From NCBI RefSeq assembly GCF_003265705.1, contig NW_020313045.1, forward strand, positions 2,776,298-2,840,297: 64,000 bases of DNA, written 5' to 3'. This DNA comes from Callorhinus ursinus. Its lineage: Eukaryota > Chordata > Mammalia > Carnivora > Otariidae. Each line of letters opens with the position of its first letter. Position 1 is the stretch's first letter. Of the stretch, positions 1 through 12,542 are shown in pieces. The position numbers and the translations under genes are program-made. The notes below the pieces were generated by a model that saw only the letters and a program-made list of their open reading frames with translations, had not been told where the DNA came from and searched no databases.

Positions 1-659
1 AGGCCATTTATACTGAGATCTGAATGAAAAGAAAGACTAGCCAAGCAGAGATTGGAGGAAAGATGAATCAGAAATCATCTTAAGCAGGTATGAGAAATTA
101 GCTACAAAGCAAAATGAACAACATACTGGTTTTATGTCTTCATAAGTTTCCCTACTGAATAACATTACTAGCCATACTATACTTCCCAGGCTGTTCCAGA
201 TCTAGAGACTATCCCATAGAAATGGATACTCTTGCACCTCAATTCCTCCTCAGATATCAGGTCCTACATTTTTAAGCTGATTCCTTCTAGTAATAGGTCA
301 TTATTATTCTCAATGGTCTCATTGTTTAAGACAGTGTTTTTGAACTGTGAGCTGAAATCTCATTTTGAGTCATTAATTCAGTGAATAGTTATTAATATTC
401 TTTATTAAGTGAAGTAGACCAGTGTTTTGTAAAACGTTGGTTATATCTTAATAGACACATATCCCTACAAATATACATTCCACAACATTTTATAAACAGA
501 CACTTCTATACCCGGTCCTAGTCAAAAAAGTTTGAGAGACATTGTTACAAGAGGTTAACGAATATTTCAATTTCATTTCATAGGAGAGTTCAACCCAGAC
601 TATTATTTTGGTCTACTGTATTTTGGAGGTGTTGGCTAACAGAATCAAAGAAACAAAAA

Positions 660-770
660 CACTAGGAAGTAAGCTCTATAGAGCAGGGACTATTATGTCC
701 ATATATACCTGGAGACCAATAAACTACATATCACACAGAATAAAAAACATTTGATGAATGAATGGAGTAA
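660..770 (+). repeat. L2 3'-end remnant
   Basis: The pattern gtaagctctatagagcaggga ... gatgaatgaatg matches the usual L2 3' end in divergent form. Confidence 0.45.
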
Positions 771-827
771 AGGCTGAATAAAGTTTGAAAAAACTTGTTT
801 TTCTAACAGTAAGTATAGTAAAGAATT

Positions 828-1377
828 TGGCCTTGCCCAGGGAGAGGTTTGGCTTCTGCCCTTAGCTCCTGGGAGGTAATGTATATCATACCTGATAGGA
901 ATATCTTAAAGGTCAGGACTGGCCATCTTACATCATATAGTGGGGCTGGTCACACCAGAAAGACCAATCACATGACTTAGGGTGAGGGGCTTTGAATCAT
1001 CTGTTATTGATCAACCTGGAGGCTGAGATCAACCATGTGGGCAATCAGTCATGTCTATCTGATGGACCTCCAATAAAAACTCTGACACTGAAGTTCAGGT
1101 GAGTTTTTCTGGTGGACAATACTCTATGCCTAATATCACACATCAATGTTGGGACCTGACTCCATGGGGAAAGCTTTGTGTAGAAGCACAGAGCTTCCAA
1201 GACTGCTCTATGTGTCTTTTTCCTGTGGCTAATTTAACCTGTAACCTACTCTGTAATAAGCCATAACCCCAGGTATAATAGCTTTCAGTGAGTTTTGTGA
1301 GTACTGCTAATGTATTATTAAAACTAAAGGTGGCTTTGGGAACCCCTAGAATGTGCAGTTGGTATCAGAAGTGTGGA
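828..1377 (+). repeat. Solo-like ERVL-type LTR followed by a tRNA-Leu-like primer site
   Basis: The segment looks like an old LTR: TG near 828, AATAAAA-type signals near 1072, a T/A-rich U5 and CA at 1356-1357. Two bases later TGGTATCAGAAGTGTGGA (1360-1377) resembles the primer-binding site complementary to tRNA-Leu used by ERVL elements. No gag or pol follows; the sequence dissolves into unrelated DNA. The family name is uncertain (an ERVL-class LTR). Confidence 0.6.
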
Positions 1378-1789
1378 TAATTTTGCAATTGTGTTAATTC
1401 TGCAGTGTGACTAACTCTTAATACTATTCACTGAAAGACGTTTGATGAAAAAGTAAAGAGATCTTGATTTGAAAAGCATCTTCAAATGTTAGCTCCAATT
1501 AGAAAGATTTTCAAAATTTTGTAAGACTCATAAAAGAAGGAAAACTAAGATTGGTAATGATTCCATTCTACCAGAGGCTCATCTATAGGAAATCTGAACT
1601 GAGAAACCTGCTTTCCTAAATATTCCTATGCAGTAGTCTAAAAAAAAAAAAAATCTGAAAGCAAAACATCCATGTAACAAGAAACTGGGTAAAGGATCCA
1701 CTGGATCTCTCTGTATTATTTTTTACTACAGCATGCAAATGTGCAATTATCTTAAAATAAAAATTTTAATTTATAAAAAAACAAGAGAG

Positions 1790-2094
1790 CTTAAGATTTT
1801 CCTGAGCTCGGAGACACTCTCCTGCTTGCCTTGAAGCAACAAGCTGCCATGAGTTCTATAGCTGCAAGGAAATGACTCCTGCCACAACCCTGTGAGCCTA
1901 GAAGAGGACCATGAGTCTTTTGAGATCACAGCCCCAATGGACATGTTGGGTACAGTCTTGTGAGACCCTGAGCAGAGGACCCAGATAAGCTGTGCCCAGC
2001 CACCTGACCCAGGAAACTATGAGATAATAAATGGGAACCGTTTTAAGCCACTAAATGTGTGGCTAATTTGTTACTAGACAGCATAACTAATACA
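1790..2094 (+). repeat. MLT1-type (MaLR) LTR, 3' part
   Basis: The characteristic MLT1 3' segment is visible: gagataataaatggg, then ttttaagccactaaatgtgtgg, ending gcataactaatac. The 5' part is degraded or missing. Confidence 0.7.
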
Positions 2095-2097
2095 TTC

Positions 2098-2410
2098 ATA
2101 TACCCTATGATTGAACAATTTCACTCCTGGATACATAGTCAACATAAATACATACAAAGTTTAATAACCAACAAAACGAATCTATGAGTTCTAAGTCAGA
2201 ATGATGATTACCCTTAGGGTGAGTAGGGCAAGTAGTGACTAGCAAGAGGCCTGGGGAGGCTTCTAGGATTGTCATAATGTTCAATTTCCTGATCTGGATA
2301 TTGGCTATGTAGAGGCAGTTTATGCTCTGAAAATCTATCAAACTGTTCACTTATAATCTGTGTACTTTTCTATATGTACGTCCTATCACAATAAAATTTA
2401 CATTAAAGAT
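2098..2410 (+). repeat. Old L1 3'-end fragment
   Basis: The wording fits an old L1 3' end: ttcctgatctggatattggctatgt, then tgtgtacttttctatatgta and a caataaaattta tail. It directly abuts the MLT1 remnant. Confidence 0.5.
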
Positions 2411-3059
2411 TATAACTCAAAATTAAGACTATTACTTAATCTTATTATCATTTATCTGAGCAAACAATTCATTACATGCAGATAATTAAGGGAAAAAAAC
2501 TATTCTAATACAGTGATATCTCGACACAAAAAACAAGTTATTTTTCTTTGTCATATTAGCATATTTCAGATGGTTTTCATTCAGAAGGAAAACAGTAAAG
2601 AGAAATTTAATATTACATATTTCTTCTAGTAGTAGGAGAAATCCACAAAATGCTGAAAGAGGTCTGGGAGTTACTTTGACCATGGTATTATTGATGAGAA
2701 GGGTAGAAGTGGAGCAAAGGAAGCTCTTTAAAACACACAGTCAAAACATGAAGGACAGAAAATGGAAAGTGAACGCTGAAGCCTGTACTCACTTTAGGTT
2801 ATGCTTCTGATTAACATGATCATCATCTCTCTCTCTCTAGGTATATGTCCAATTTTAAAACAGCTATTTTATTTTATATTCCAGCAATACTGAACTACTT
2901 TCAGTTTTTTAAAAAAACATCTTATAGTTGTCTAGCGTGCCCTTTCTCCAAAAGGTAGCCTAGCTAACATCTATTCAAAACTCAGTTGGGATATCACTTC
3001 CTTTTTACAATATGTAATTTTGCTGCTATATTTGTCAAAGTATATTGTAGTCACTTATA

Positions 3060-3252
3060 AATCAAGATCATATTCAATTTGTATTTCTAAAACCTGGCCA
3101 GTGTTTGATACAGTTCCATCATTTATATGAGGATAATCATAGTATCTAACCTAGCAGAACCACTGTGAATTTAAATGAGACAATTCAAATAAAGGATCTT
3201 AGAACAGTATTTGACGTGTAAAAAGCATTCAGTAAATGTTAGTGTTAATTAT
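3060..3252 (+). repeat. MIR remnant
   Basis: The 3' half of a MIR is visible: gaggataatcatagtatctaacc, aaatgagacaattcaaataaagg and agcattcagtaaatgttag. Confidence 0.6.
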
Positions 3253-3339
3253 TATGATCAAGGTTAATATAAAGAAGTCTCAAAACTCCATAGTATGAAA
3301 ACAAGTATTTCTTTAAATGGGCAAAAGTTTTAAGAACTT

Positions 3340-4330
3340 TACCAAAGATGACAAACAGATGGCAAGTAAACACAAGAAAAGATGCGCACACTATTAGACA
3401 TTAGGGAAATGCAAATTCAAATCACAATGAGATACCACCCACTACACACCTATTTCCATAGGTAAGAAATTAAAAAAAAAAACGAAACTAACAATACTAA
3501 GTGGTGAAGAGAATATGAAGTAACTGAAACTCTTACACACTGCTGGTGGGAATGCAAAATGGTACTATCATTTTGGAAAACTGTTTTTTTTTTTTTAAAG
3601 ATTTCATTTATTTATTTGACAGAGAGAGACACAGCGAGAGAGGGAACACAAGCAGGGGAAGTGGGAGAGGGAGAAGCAGGCTTCCCACGGAGCAGGGAGT
3701 CCGATGAGGATCCTTCATGACCTGAGCCCAAGGCAGACGCTTAACGACCGAGCCACTGAGGCACCCCTATTTGATTGCTTTTTATAAAGGTAAATGTAAG
3801 ATCGTTTAACATATGATCCCAGCAATCCCACTCTGATATATTTGCCCAAGAGAAATGGAAATATTTAGTAACACAGAAACCTGTACACAAATGTTTTAGA
3901 GTTTTTATTCATAAGGCCCAAATCTGGAAACAACCCAAATGTCCTTTAACCAGTGAATGCATTTGTTTGCAATCTTTGGCATATCCATATGATGAAGTTA
4001 CTCAGTCACCTGAAAGAACACACTACTGATACATGCAACAAAGAATACAATATGCTAAGTGGAGGAAGCCAGACTAAAGAAGCAACATGTCACATGATTC
4101 CATTTGTACAACACTCAAAAAATAAGGAAAATTAATTATTGGTTGCCAGGGTCTGGGCTTGTGGGAAAGACTGACTATAAAAAAGCATGAGAGAGTATTT
4201 GGGGGGATTATAAAATTCTCGATCTTGATTGTGGTGTAATTACATGATGTGCTCATTTGTCAAAACTTAGAGAACTGTACACTAATAAAGATGAATTTTA
4301 CTGGATGTAAATTGTATCTCAAAAAACCTG
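3340..4330 (+). repeat. Old L1 3' end, interrupted by a Can-SINE
   Basis: The L1 ORF2 3' region starts near 'gcaaattcaaatcacaatga' and continues to a 3' UTR ending near 4330. A SINE at 3584-3768 splits it. It is the first of three consecutive L1 3' ends. Confidence 0.7.
3584..3768 (-). mobile_element. Can-SINE
   Basis: It is in reverse orientation: a T-rich tail, ttatttatttgacagagag, ending in the tRNA-derived head complement gagccactgaggcacccc. It interrupts an older L1. Confidence 0.9.
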
Positions 4331-4384
4331 CATAAAAATGATTTATGTTCTTTAGATCTCAATTCCCATATTAAGAAGCTAATA

Positions 4385-5232
4385 TGACTAGTATTTACCC
4401 AAAAGAAATGAAAACATGTACACAAAAAAAGACTGAAGTTCAATGTTCACAGAAGCTTTATTCATTATAGCCAAAACCTAGAAATAATCCACATGTTTAT
4501 CAATAGGTAAATGGCCAAACTGTAGTATAGCCCTCAAGTGGAATGCTAGTCAGCCATAAAAGGGACCAAACTACTGACTCATACAACAGTGTAACTGAAT
4601 CACAAATGTATTATACTGAGTAAAAGAAGTCAGACTCAAAGGCTACACAATTTCATTTATGTGACAATCTCAAAACAGCAAAAATATAAGGGAAAAATCA
4701 GGGGCTGTCAGCCCCTGGTGACTGGAGGAGAGGTTACTACAAAAAAGGATAAAGGAATCTGGGAGGGCTATGGAATTATTCTGTATCTTGATTAGTGGTG
4801 GTGGTTACTCACCTATATATATTTGCCGGAACTATGCACTAAAAAGAATGACTTTTCTATATTTAAATTACATCTCAAAAAAACCCAACTGATACATGAA
4901 AGAACATGGATAAATCTCAAAAATATTATGCAGAGTGAAAAAAGGAAGACACAAAAGGGTATACATCAATATCATTCCATTTATATATAATCTAAAACAG
5001 GCAAAACGAATCTATAGTGACAGAAAGTATATCAGTGATTGCCTGGGGCCAGGGATGAGAGGATGCCTGCATGCAAAGGGCAAAAAAGAAACTTTTGGGG
5101 GTTATGGAAATTTTCTATATATTGATTGTGGTAATGACTACATAGGTCAAAACACATCAAATTACAACTCAAATTACAATTCAAAATGAATATGTTTTAT
5201 TGTATGTAAATTGTACCTTAATAAAATTAATT
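4385..5232 (+). repeat. Two further L1 3' ends in tandem
   Basis: Units at about 4385-4885 and 4886-5232 repeat the same order of landmarks as the preceding L1 (peptide-like 'catttatgtgac', 'ttctgtatcttgatt', a terminal 'atttaaattacatctcaaaa' or equivalent) with substantial divergence. Confidence 0.6.
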
Positions 5233-5647
5233 TTAAAATGTACTTACCAAGTGAACATAAATGGAACAGGATTAATTTTACCCCCATTTATCTAATAATT
5301 CTTTTTCCTTAGTTTTAATTACTTCACTACAAACTAAAATTAGATTATATTATCCTAACTTCTATAATTTATGCTAGTCTATTAGCTAGTGGTAGATAAC
5401 CAATTTAGAAAATAGTTGGTACATACAGGCAATATGTCCAACAACAGACTCTCTGGGCAACAGAAAGAATTATAAGATTGAATGCTATCCACAAAAAAGT
5501 TGATACTCTTATTGTACAAATTATATATAGATCATACATATGAGAAAAGGAAGCAAAACATGATCAGATGTTTGGGGGAACAGCTAAATCAATATGAATC
5601 AGAGGAAAAGGACACTTGGGTCTGTGTTATCTAGCAGTAAGTTAATG

Positions 5648-5831
5648 TTTTTTTTTAAGATTTTATTTATTTACTTGACAGAGACAGCAAGAGAGGGAAC
5701 ACAAGCAGGGGCAGAGGGAGAGGGAGAAGCAGACTCCCTGCTGAGCAGGGAGCCTGACATGAGACTCAATCTCTGGGATCATGACCTGAGCCGAAGGCAG
5801 ACCCTTAATGACTGAGCCACCCAGGCGCCCC
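5648..5831 (-). mobile_element. Can-SINE
   Basis: It is in reverse orientation and full length, ending gagccacccaggcgcccc. The short flanking duplicate (aagttaat) is visible on both sides. Confidence 0.92.
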
Positions 5832-6190
5832 AATAAGTTAATTTTTATAATGAAGAGATAATGAGAAGATGGTCAAGGGAGGGAGCTAAGCATGAGCAAA
5901 GGCATAAACAAGTGAAAAAGATTTGTGTAGAGCATTGTTTCACAAGCTGTATTCCAAGAAATGTGAAATGTGAAACCATTCATATTCATATAAGATTCTG
6001 AGATGCTGCCCTGTATTTTCCCCTTTTTGGAGTATTATGATAAAGTTTAATTTATTAAAAGCTTACTCTGAGAAGCCCAAAGAAAACTAGCAGTAATTAA
6101 ACTTGAATAAATTGAGTGGGCAAAATTACAAAAAACTTTTGATTCTTGGTGTAGACAACAAGAGCAACCCTGTTATATCTTTTAAATGGT

Positions 6191-6310
6191 ATTTTTTAAA
6201 AGAGATTTTATTTATTCATTTGCCAGAGAGAGACAGAGAGAGAGTGAGTGTACAAGCAGGGGGAGCAGCCAGCAGAGGGAGGAGCAGGCTCCCCACTGTA
6301 GCAAGGAGCC
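6191..6310 (-). mobile_element. Can-SINE, head-truncated
   Basis: The tail and body (agagattttatttattcatttgccagagagag ... gcaaggagcc) are present, but the tRNA-like head is missing, so about 80 bp are lost at the right side. Confidence 0.8.
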
Positions 6311-6584
6311 ACAATCTTTAGCAGCAATAAAGGGATCAGTACTTTGTCCTTCCATATTGGAAGGAAGTCTGAAGAATGAATTGGGGGACCAATGTGTACC
6401 AGAAGTTTGTTGGTTCTGTTCTAATTATGTGTGAGTGTATGCATGGGGGGCAGGGAGAGGAAGTATAAACCACAGTTCAAAACGGCACTTTGAGAATAGG
6501 CAAGAGTATTTTAAATAAGAGGGTGAGAGAATGAAAAATTTAATATTAAAGTATATCCGTGTAATACAAATACAAAAATAACTA

Positions 6585-6783
6585 GGGGCACCTGGGTAGC
6601 TCAGTTAGTTAAGTGTCCAACTCTTGGTTTCAGGTCAGGTCATGATCTCAGGGTCCTGGGATTGAGACCCACGTCAGGCTCTGCACTTAGTGCAGAGTCG
6701 GCTTGGGATTCTCTCTCTCCTTCTCCCTCTGCCCCTCCCCCCACTTGCACTCTCTCTCCTTCTCTAAATAAATAAAATCTTTA
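6585..6783 (+). mobile_element. Can-SINE with 11-bp target-site duplication
   Basis: Forward head ggggcacctgggtagctcag and A-rich tail are both present. AAAAATAACTA flanks it at 6574-6584 and 6784-6794. Confidence 0.95.
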
Positions 6784-7029
6784 AAAAATAACTAAATATA
6801 GGTCACAATATATCCTCAACATTAATTTTTAACCTACTGTGTTGGTCCTAAATATTTAAAGAAAAATGAATTTATTTTTATACCTCTCCTATTCATCATC
6901 CCATAAGATATGGAATAAACTGCAGGAGCTACAACTGTATTATATTCTGACAAAGGCTATAAAAGACATTTTGCTAATTCAGTTCAGTTTAATGCAATCT
7001 TTCAGGATGACCTATTAGAACCAAAAACA

Positions 7030-8600
7030 AACAAAAACACCCAAATACTGGTATAAATAACGAATTCAAACTACAGACCAATATCTCTTATCAACATAGA
7101 GACAAACATCCTCAACAAAATATATATATAAATATATACATCATGAGCAAATGGGATTCATCCAGGAATGCAAGGTATCTGAAAATCAAGTAACACAACA
7201 CAATCTATCAATGGCATAGAGAATAAAAACCACATGATTTTCTTAAGTAATGTAGAAAAAGCACTTGATGTTAAAGATCAACATCTCATGATAAAAACAC
7301 TCAACAAGCTAGTAATAGAAGGAAACATCCACACCTGGTAATAGACATCTACAAAAAATTCACAGCCTGTATCATACCTAATGGTAAAAGACTGAATACT
7401 TTCCCTAAGATCAGGAACAAAACAAAGATGTCTGTTCTTGCTACTTGTAATCAACATTGCACTGAATATTCTAGCTGGGCAATTGGGAAAGAAAAAAAAA
7501 TAAAAACCATACAGATTGGAAAGCAAACAGCAGCACTATATGCAGAAGGCTATCTTTTTTTTTTTTAAAGATATTATTTATTTGAGAGAGAGACAGCATG
7601 AGCAGGGGGGAGGAGTAGAGGGAGAAGCAGATGCCCCGCTGAGCAGGGAGCCCAATGCAGGACTCGATCCCAGGACCCTGGGATCATGACCTGAGCTGAA
7701 GGCAGATGCTTAACAGCCTGAGCCACTCAGGTGCCCAAGACATTATCTTTTATATTTTAAAAAAGTAAGTAAATATTTGCTAATCATATCTGATAAACGA
7801 CTTAAATCTACATTAATATAAAGAATTCCTATAACTCAATAATAAAATGACAAATAACCCTATTTAAAAATGTGCGAAAGATCTAAATAGGCATTTCTAC
7901 AAAAGAAGAAATATAAATAACCAATAAGCCCATGAAAAGATAGTCCTCATTAGCCATCAGGGAAATGCAAATCAAAGCCACACTGAAATACCACTTCACA
8001 ACCACTAGGGTGGCTACGCCAAAAAGACAGGTAAGTGTTGGCAAGTACGGAGAAATTGGAATACTTGGGTTGTTTCCACTTTTTGGCTGTTATTAATAAT
8101 GCTACTATGAACATTCATACAAGTTTCCATTTCCCTTGGGTATATGTCTAGGAATAGAATTGCTGGATCATATCATAATTCTGTGTTTAACCTTCTGAGT
8201 AACGTTCAGACTATTTCCCAATGCAGCTACACCATTTTATATTCCCACCAGCAGTGTACGAATACTACAACACAGATGAACTTTGAAAACATTATGCTAA
8301 ATAAAATAAGCCTGTCAGAAAAGACCATATGCTGTATGATCCCATTTATTTCAAATGTCCAGAATAGGCAAATCCATAGACATAAAGTAGGATTTGTGGT
8401 TGCCTAGGGCTTGGAGTGGTGAGAGAACTGGAGAATGAATGTTAACAGGTATGGGGTTTCTTCTGGGGGTACGGAAAATGTTCTAAAATCAATCATGGTA
8501 ATAGACTCACAATTCTGGGAATATACTAAAAATTACTGATTTCTATACTTAAACGGGTAGATTGTACAATAGATGAACTACATCTCAATAGGGCTTTTTT
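7030..8600 (+). repeat. Old L1 ORF2/3' end, rearranged
   Basis: RT-region wording (tacagaccaatatctctta, gggattcatccaggaatgcaagg) leads into the 3' end (aactacatctcaatagg). A Can-SINE interrupts it at 7555-7736, and about 200 bp near 8060-8260 are inverted relative to the rest. No open frame survives. Confidence 0.75.
7555..7736 (-). mobile_element. Can-SINE
   Basis: It is in reverse orientation with a T-rich end at left and the head complement gagccactcaggtgccc at right. It is inserted in an older L1. Confidence 0.9.
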
Positions 8601-9149
8601 TTTTTGAAATAATGAATTCTATGGAAGTAAAATAACTTTATTCTCGTTGCTTTGTTGAGGATTGCGAAGTTACAATGAATTTACATTGTTACTCCCATAA
8701 AATATTAAGGTCATTTAAATAACCATGTTTCTTTTTTTCTAATTTAATCACCTAAATACCAAGCAAGTCCACTGGTAATTAAAAGAAACTGTTTCACCTA
8801 CAGGGCCTTTCTACATAACCTTTATCTCAAATTAAAAGTTGCAACTTACTTAGGTATATGGTAAAATGAAGTAAGACTGCACAAAACAACAAGATTAATT
8901 TCTTCTGCATAAATACAGCATTTTGTATTTTCTCAGTTTCCCACAACAGTAATCACAAGCTTTCAATACTAACTTTGTACACTATATATCATATTCCTGG
9001 AAGTTTAGAATATATATTTACATTTAAAACACTCATTTCTACTTTTCTCATCTTTTCAACATTTAAGAATACTCTCTTTTTTCTTTTTCCTTTCATACTC
9101 GGATATCTCATGAGTGGTCTACAGATGATATCCTGACTTTCTTACCACT

Positions 9150-9480
9150 TACAAATTCCTTTTGATTTGGTTCCTGTTCCTCCATTCTTTTTCTACAAAA
9201 GTCCTTTCTTCAAGGTCATCAATTACTTCTCATAGCCACTCAATAATCTTTTATCTGTTTTTATCCTCTTCAGTATCTTAATTTTTTGACATTGTTGCTC
9301 ATCACTTTTTCTATGGCTTCAGAAATACTACAAGATCTTATATCTAATTATCCTTTCTCTAATTCTGTTTCTTCTTTTTTCCTCCTGCCCCACAAATGCA
9401 GATTCCCCAAGATTCTGGCCAAACCTCTTTGTCTTCTCACTCTATACTTTCTACTTTAGTTATCTTAGTTGTCACATACC
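9150..9480 (+). repeat. L2 ORF remnant
   Basis: A C/T-rich divergent stretch contains a relic of the L2 reverse-transcriptase word around 9280-9310 (translatable as a decayed ...FD.V.H...). It has many stops and no function. Confidence 0.45.
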
Positions 9481-9904
9481 TTCAAACTATTACTTTGTAG
9501 TAGATACTTACAAAGTAAGGAACTTCTGAGATCTAGTGTTACGTTTTTCAGTGCAATGTAGACTTCTTCACCTAAAGTAGTCCTACTGCCTCTGCTCTGT
9601 TCCACTTCAATACCAGGTTAATCTGGTATAGGTTTTTCCCTACCCAAAGTCTTCACTTAGCCTGGTATTCAAGTCCTTATACATTGCACCCATCTAACTT
9701 CCCAAATCATCTCTCATTGCTATAAGTATCACTCATTCATTAAAATAAAGATATTTCCCATCTTTTGAAAATAACAATCTAACCAGAGATCACTACACAC
9801 ACGCACATGCATATCCTTTTAGTTCTATACATGTTCTAGTGATTGATAAATATAAGATTAAATATAATAATTTGTAGAGTTCAGAAAATTAGCACACAAA
9901 AAAT

Positions 9905-10330
9905 ATTAACTAAGTATCATACTAAACACTGCATGGACTAGCTTATTTTAATACTGAAAACAATCTTATGTGGTTGGTACCAACATAATCCACATTTTAT
10001 AGATGAGGATAAGGAAGTCTGGAAAAGATGAACAAACTTGCCCGGGTTATATGGCAGGTAAGTAGCAGAGACAAGTTTTTTTGTTTGTTTCTTTGTTTTA
10101 ATATTTTATTTATTTGACAGAGAGAGACAGCACAAGCAAGGGGAGCAGCAGAGGGAGAGGGAGAAGCAGGATCTCCGCTGAGTAGAGAGACCGATGTGGG
10201 GCTCAATCTCAGGATCCTGGGATCATGACTGAGCTGAAGGCAGCTGCTTAACCAACTGAGCCACTCAGTTGCCACAGAAACAAGTTTTAAACTCAAAGCT
10301 GACTAACTCCAAAGTCACTATTTTGTTTTA
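9905..10330 (-). repeat. MIR, split by a Can-SINE
   Basis: Reverse-oriented MIR wording (tttatagatgaggataagg ... tatggcaggtaagtagcag) is cut at about 10079 and resumes after 10276 (aagttttaaactcaaagctgac). Confidence 0.6.
10080..10275 (-). mobile_element. Can-SINE inside a MIR
   Basis: It is in reverse orientation. A near-perfect duplication flanks it: agagacaagtttt at 10067-10079 and agaaacaagtttt at 10276-10288. Confidence 0.92.
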
Positions 10331-10410
10331 TTGTTAACATACAATATTTCTAACATAGAGAAAATAAACTAATACCCATGAAATTAAATAGATATTAATA
10401 TTTGCCTTAG

Positions 10411-10610
10411 GAATGCCTGTATGGCTCAGTCAGTTAAACATCTGCCTTCGGCTCAGGTCATGATCCCAGGGTCCCGGGATGGAGTCCCATATCGGGCTCC
10501 TTGCTCAGCGGAGAGCCTGCTTCTCCCTCTGCCTGCTGCTCTGCCTGCTTGTACTTGCACTCTCTCTCTCTCTCTCTGACAAATAAACAAACAATAAGAT
10601 AAAAAAAAAA
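10411..10610 (+). mobile_element. Can-SINE
   Basis: Forward orientation, with head gaatgcctgtatggctcag and tail ending in an A run. It is flanked by tttgccttag (10401-10410) and tttggcttag (10611-10620), one mismatch. Confidence 0.92.
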
Positions 10611-11281
10611 TTTGGCTTAGTTTACATCTCTTTTAAATAAAGTTATATAACTATTCTTCATCCACCCATTTCCTTCTTTCCCCGGATGTTTATGGATACA
10701 TACCTCTGCAATGAAGTTACAGAAACACATATTGAAAAGATACATGGTAAATGGAGATCAGTAGTTAGCTCCAGAAAGAGAGGAATGGGACTGGGGATTT
10801 CAACAGTTATCCATTGTATTTTATTCTTAAAAAACAAACAGGTTTCAAACAAATATTATATTTGTTAAATCTAGGTGCTGGGTTTGTAGGTATCTGTATA
10901 ATACTTCTTTACTTTTATATTTTTGCACAGCTAAGTTTTCTAAAAAGTACGAGAATATAGGTTAATGCTGATTCAAGGCTTAGTCTAGAAATAGGTATTT
11001 TTAAATGGCACATCATTTTGATCCCAAGAGCTTAAAAAAAAAAGGATTATGTAGTAGGTGGATGGTTGTTGAATATAACTGTTGAAAGGACTTGTGTTCA
11101 TAAAACAAACAGAAAGTTAGCTGATAAACACATTCTCACATATACACTATGTTAATTTAAAATATTTAATCTCACTGGGGACTTACAATTTCACGTAATA
11201 AATTTTAATGGAAAATAGGTCTTTTAATATATTTAATGCTTTATTAAGAGTGTTAAGGACATGAATGTATGAAATCTTTTA

Positions 11282-11482
11282 TTTTTATTTTTTTTAAAGA
11301 TTTTATTTATTTATTTGAGAGAGAGAGAATGAGAGATAGAGAGCACAAGAGAGAAGAGGGTCAGAGGGAGAAGCAGACTCCCTGCCGAGCAGGGAGCCTG
11401 ATGTGGGACTTGATCCCGGGACTCCAGGATCATGACCTGAGCCGAAGGCAGTCGCTTAAACAACTGAGCCACCCAGGCGCCC
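11282..11482 (-). mobile_element. Can-SINE with 19-bp perfect target duplication
   Basis: GAATGTATGAAATCTTTTA occurs at 11263-11281 and again at 11483-11501. The perfect duplication and intact head (acccaggcgccc) indicate a fairly young insertion. Confidence 0.96.
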
Positions 11483-11600
11483 GAATGTATGAAATCTTTT
11501 AAATAATTATAAAAAATAAAGTCATTTTTTCCCCCTCAAATTAGGCCAGATTTCTTCTTTGTGGCTCAAATTCTTATATACATTTAAATAAGTATTGAAA

Positions 11601-11801
11601 GGGGCACCTGGATAGCTCAGTCCTTAAGCGTCTGCCTTCGGCTCAGGTTATGATCCTAGGGTCCTGGGATCGAGCCCTGCATTGGGCTCCCTGCTCAGCG
11701 GGAAGCCTGCTTCTCCCTCTCCCACTCCCCCTGCTTGTGTTCCCTCTCTCACTGGGTCTCTCTATCTATCAAATAAATAAATAAAAATCTTTAAAAAAAA
11801 G
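11601..11801 (+). mobile_element. Can-SINE
   Basis: Forward head ggggcacctggatagctcag and an AAATAAATAAATAAAAATC tail are both seen. Flanks aagtattgaaa and aagtattaaaa differ by one base. Confidence 0.92.
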
Positions 11802-12251
11802 AAGTATTAAAAACTGATTAATGAAGGGCTTGTCTAAAAATCAGAAATGTAAAAAACATTTGGCTCACCTAGAATGTAAGGATGTTTAACTAAAATATAT
11901 TATGAAAATGGTAACACAAATTGTATTAAACCCAAACGTACAGTGCTTATCAATACTCTTCCAAAACATGTTTCTATGAAAATGTTTCCAAAATATTATC
12001 CTCTGAAGTTACAATAAATCAGACTAAACAACTAGAAATAAAATCAACAATTAAAAACAAAGTAAATCCACCAAATTTTTCACAATAGCAAATACCCTGA
12101 TATAAAGTAACAAATTATAATGAGAGTGTACATGGTTAATTAATCATGCATAGTAAAAAATTTGTTTTACTATTTTTAATTAGAGATAACATTTCTCAAC
12201 AACTTTTCCAAGGATTATTACTATCAACTAAAGGAATTAAATAGTGCTTTA

Positions 12252-12542
12252 TTTTATTTTTTCTTTAAATTTTTTATTGTTATGTTAATCACCATACATC
12301 ATTAGTTTTTGACGTAGTGTTCCATGATTCATTGTTTGTGCATAACACCCAGTGCTCCACGCAGAACGTGCCCTCTTTAATACCCATCACCAGGCTAGCC
12401 CATCCTCCCACCCCCCTCCCCTCTAGAACCCTCAGTTTGTTTTTCAGAGTCCATCGTCTCTAATGGTTTGTCTCCCCCTCTGACTTACTCCCCTTCATTC
12501 TTCCCCTCCTGCTATCTTTTTTTTTCTTAACATATATTGCAT
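12252..12542 (-). mobile_element. 5'-truncated L1 3' end with 15-bp target duplication
   Basis: This is the reverse complement of the same 3' terminus as the full-length L1 at 37-44 kb (atgttaatcaccatacatca, then cataacacccagtgctcca). TTAAATAGTGCTTTA flanks it at 12237-12251 and 12543-12557. Only about 290 bp were inserted. Confidence 0.9.

Noticed and set aside
4699..4717. Short perfect hairpin (caggggct/agcccctg)
   Set aside because: Isolated hairpin within an old L1 3' end. Too short and without context to suggest an RNA gene or terminator.
5594..5815. Many 60-90-codon frames with RERERMRDREHEREEGQREK-like text
   Set aside because: Translations of Can-SINE bodies (GA-rich repeats), not genes. 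The same peptide recurs at most SINE copies.
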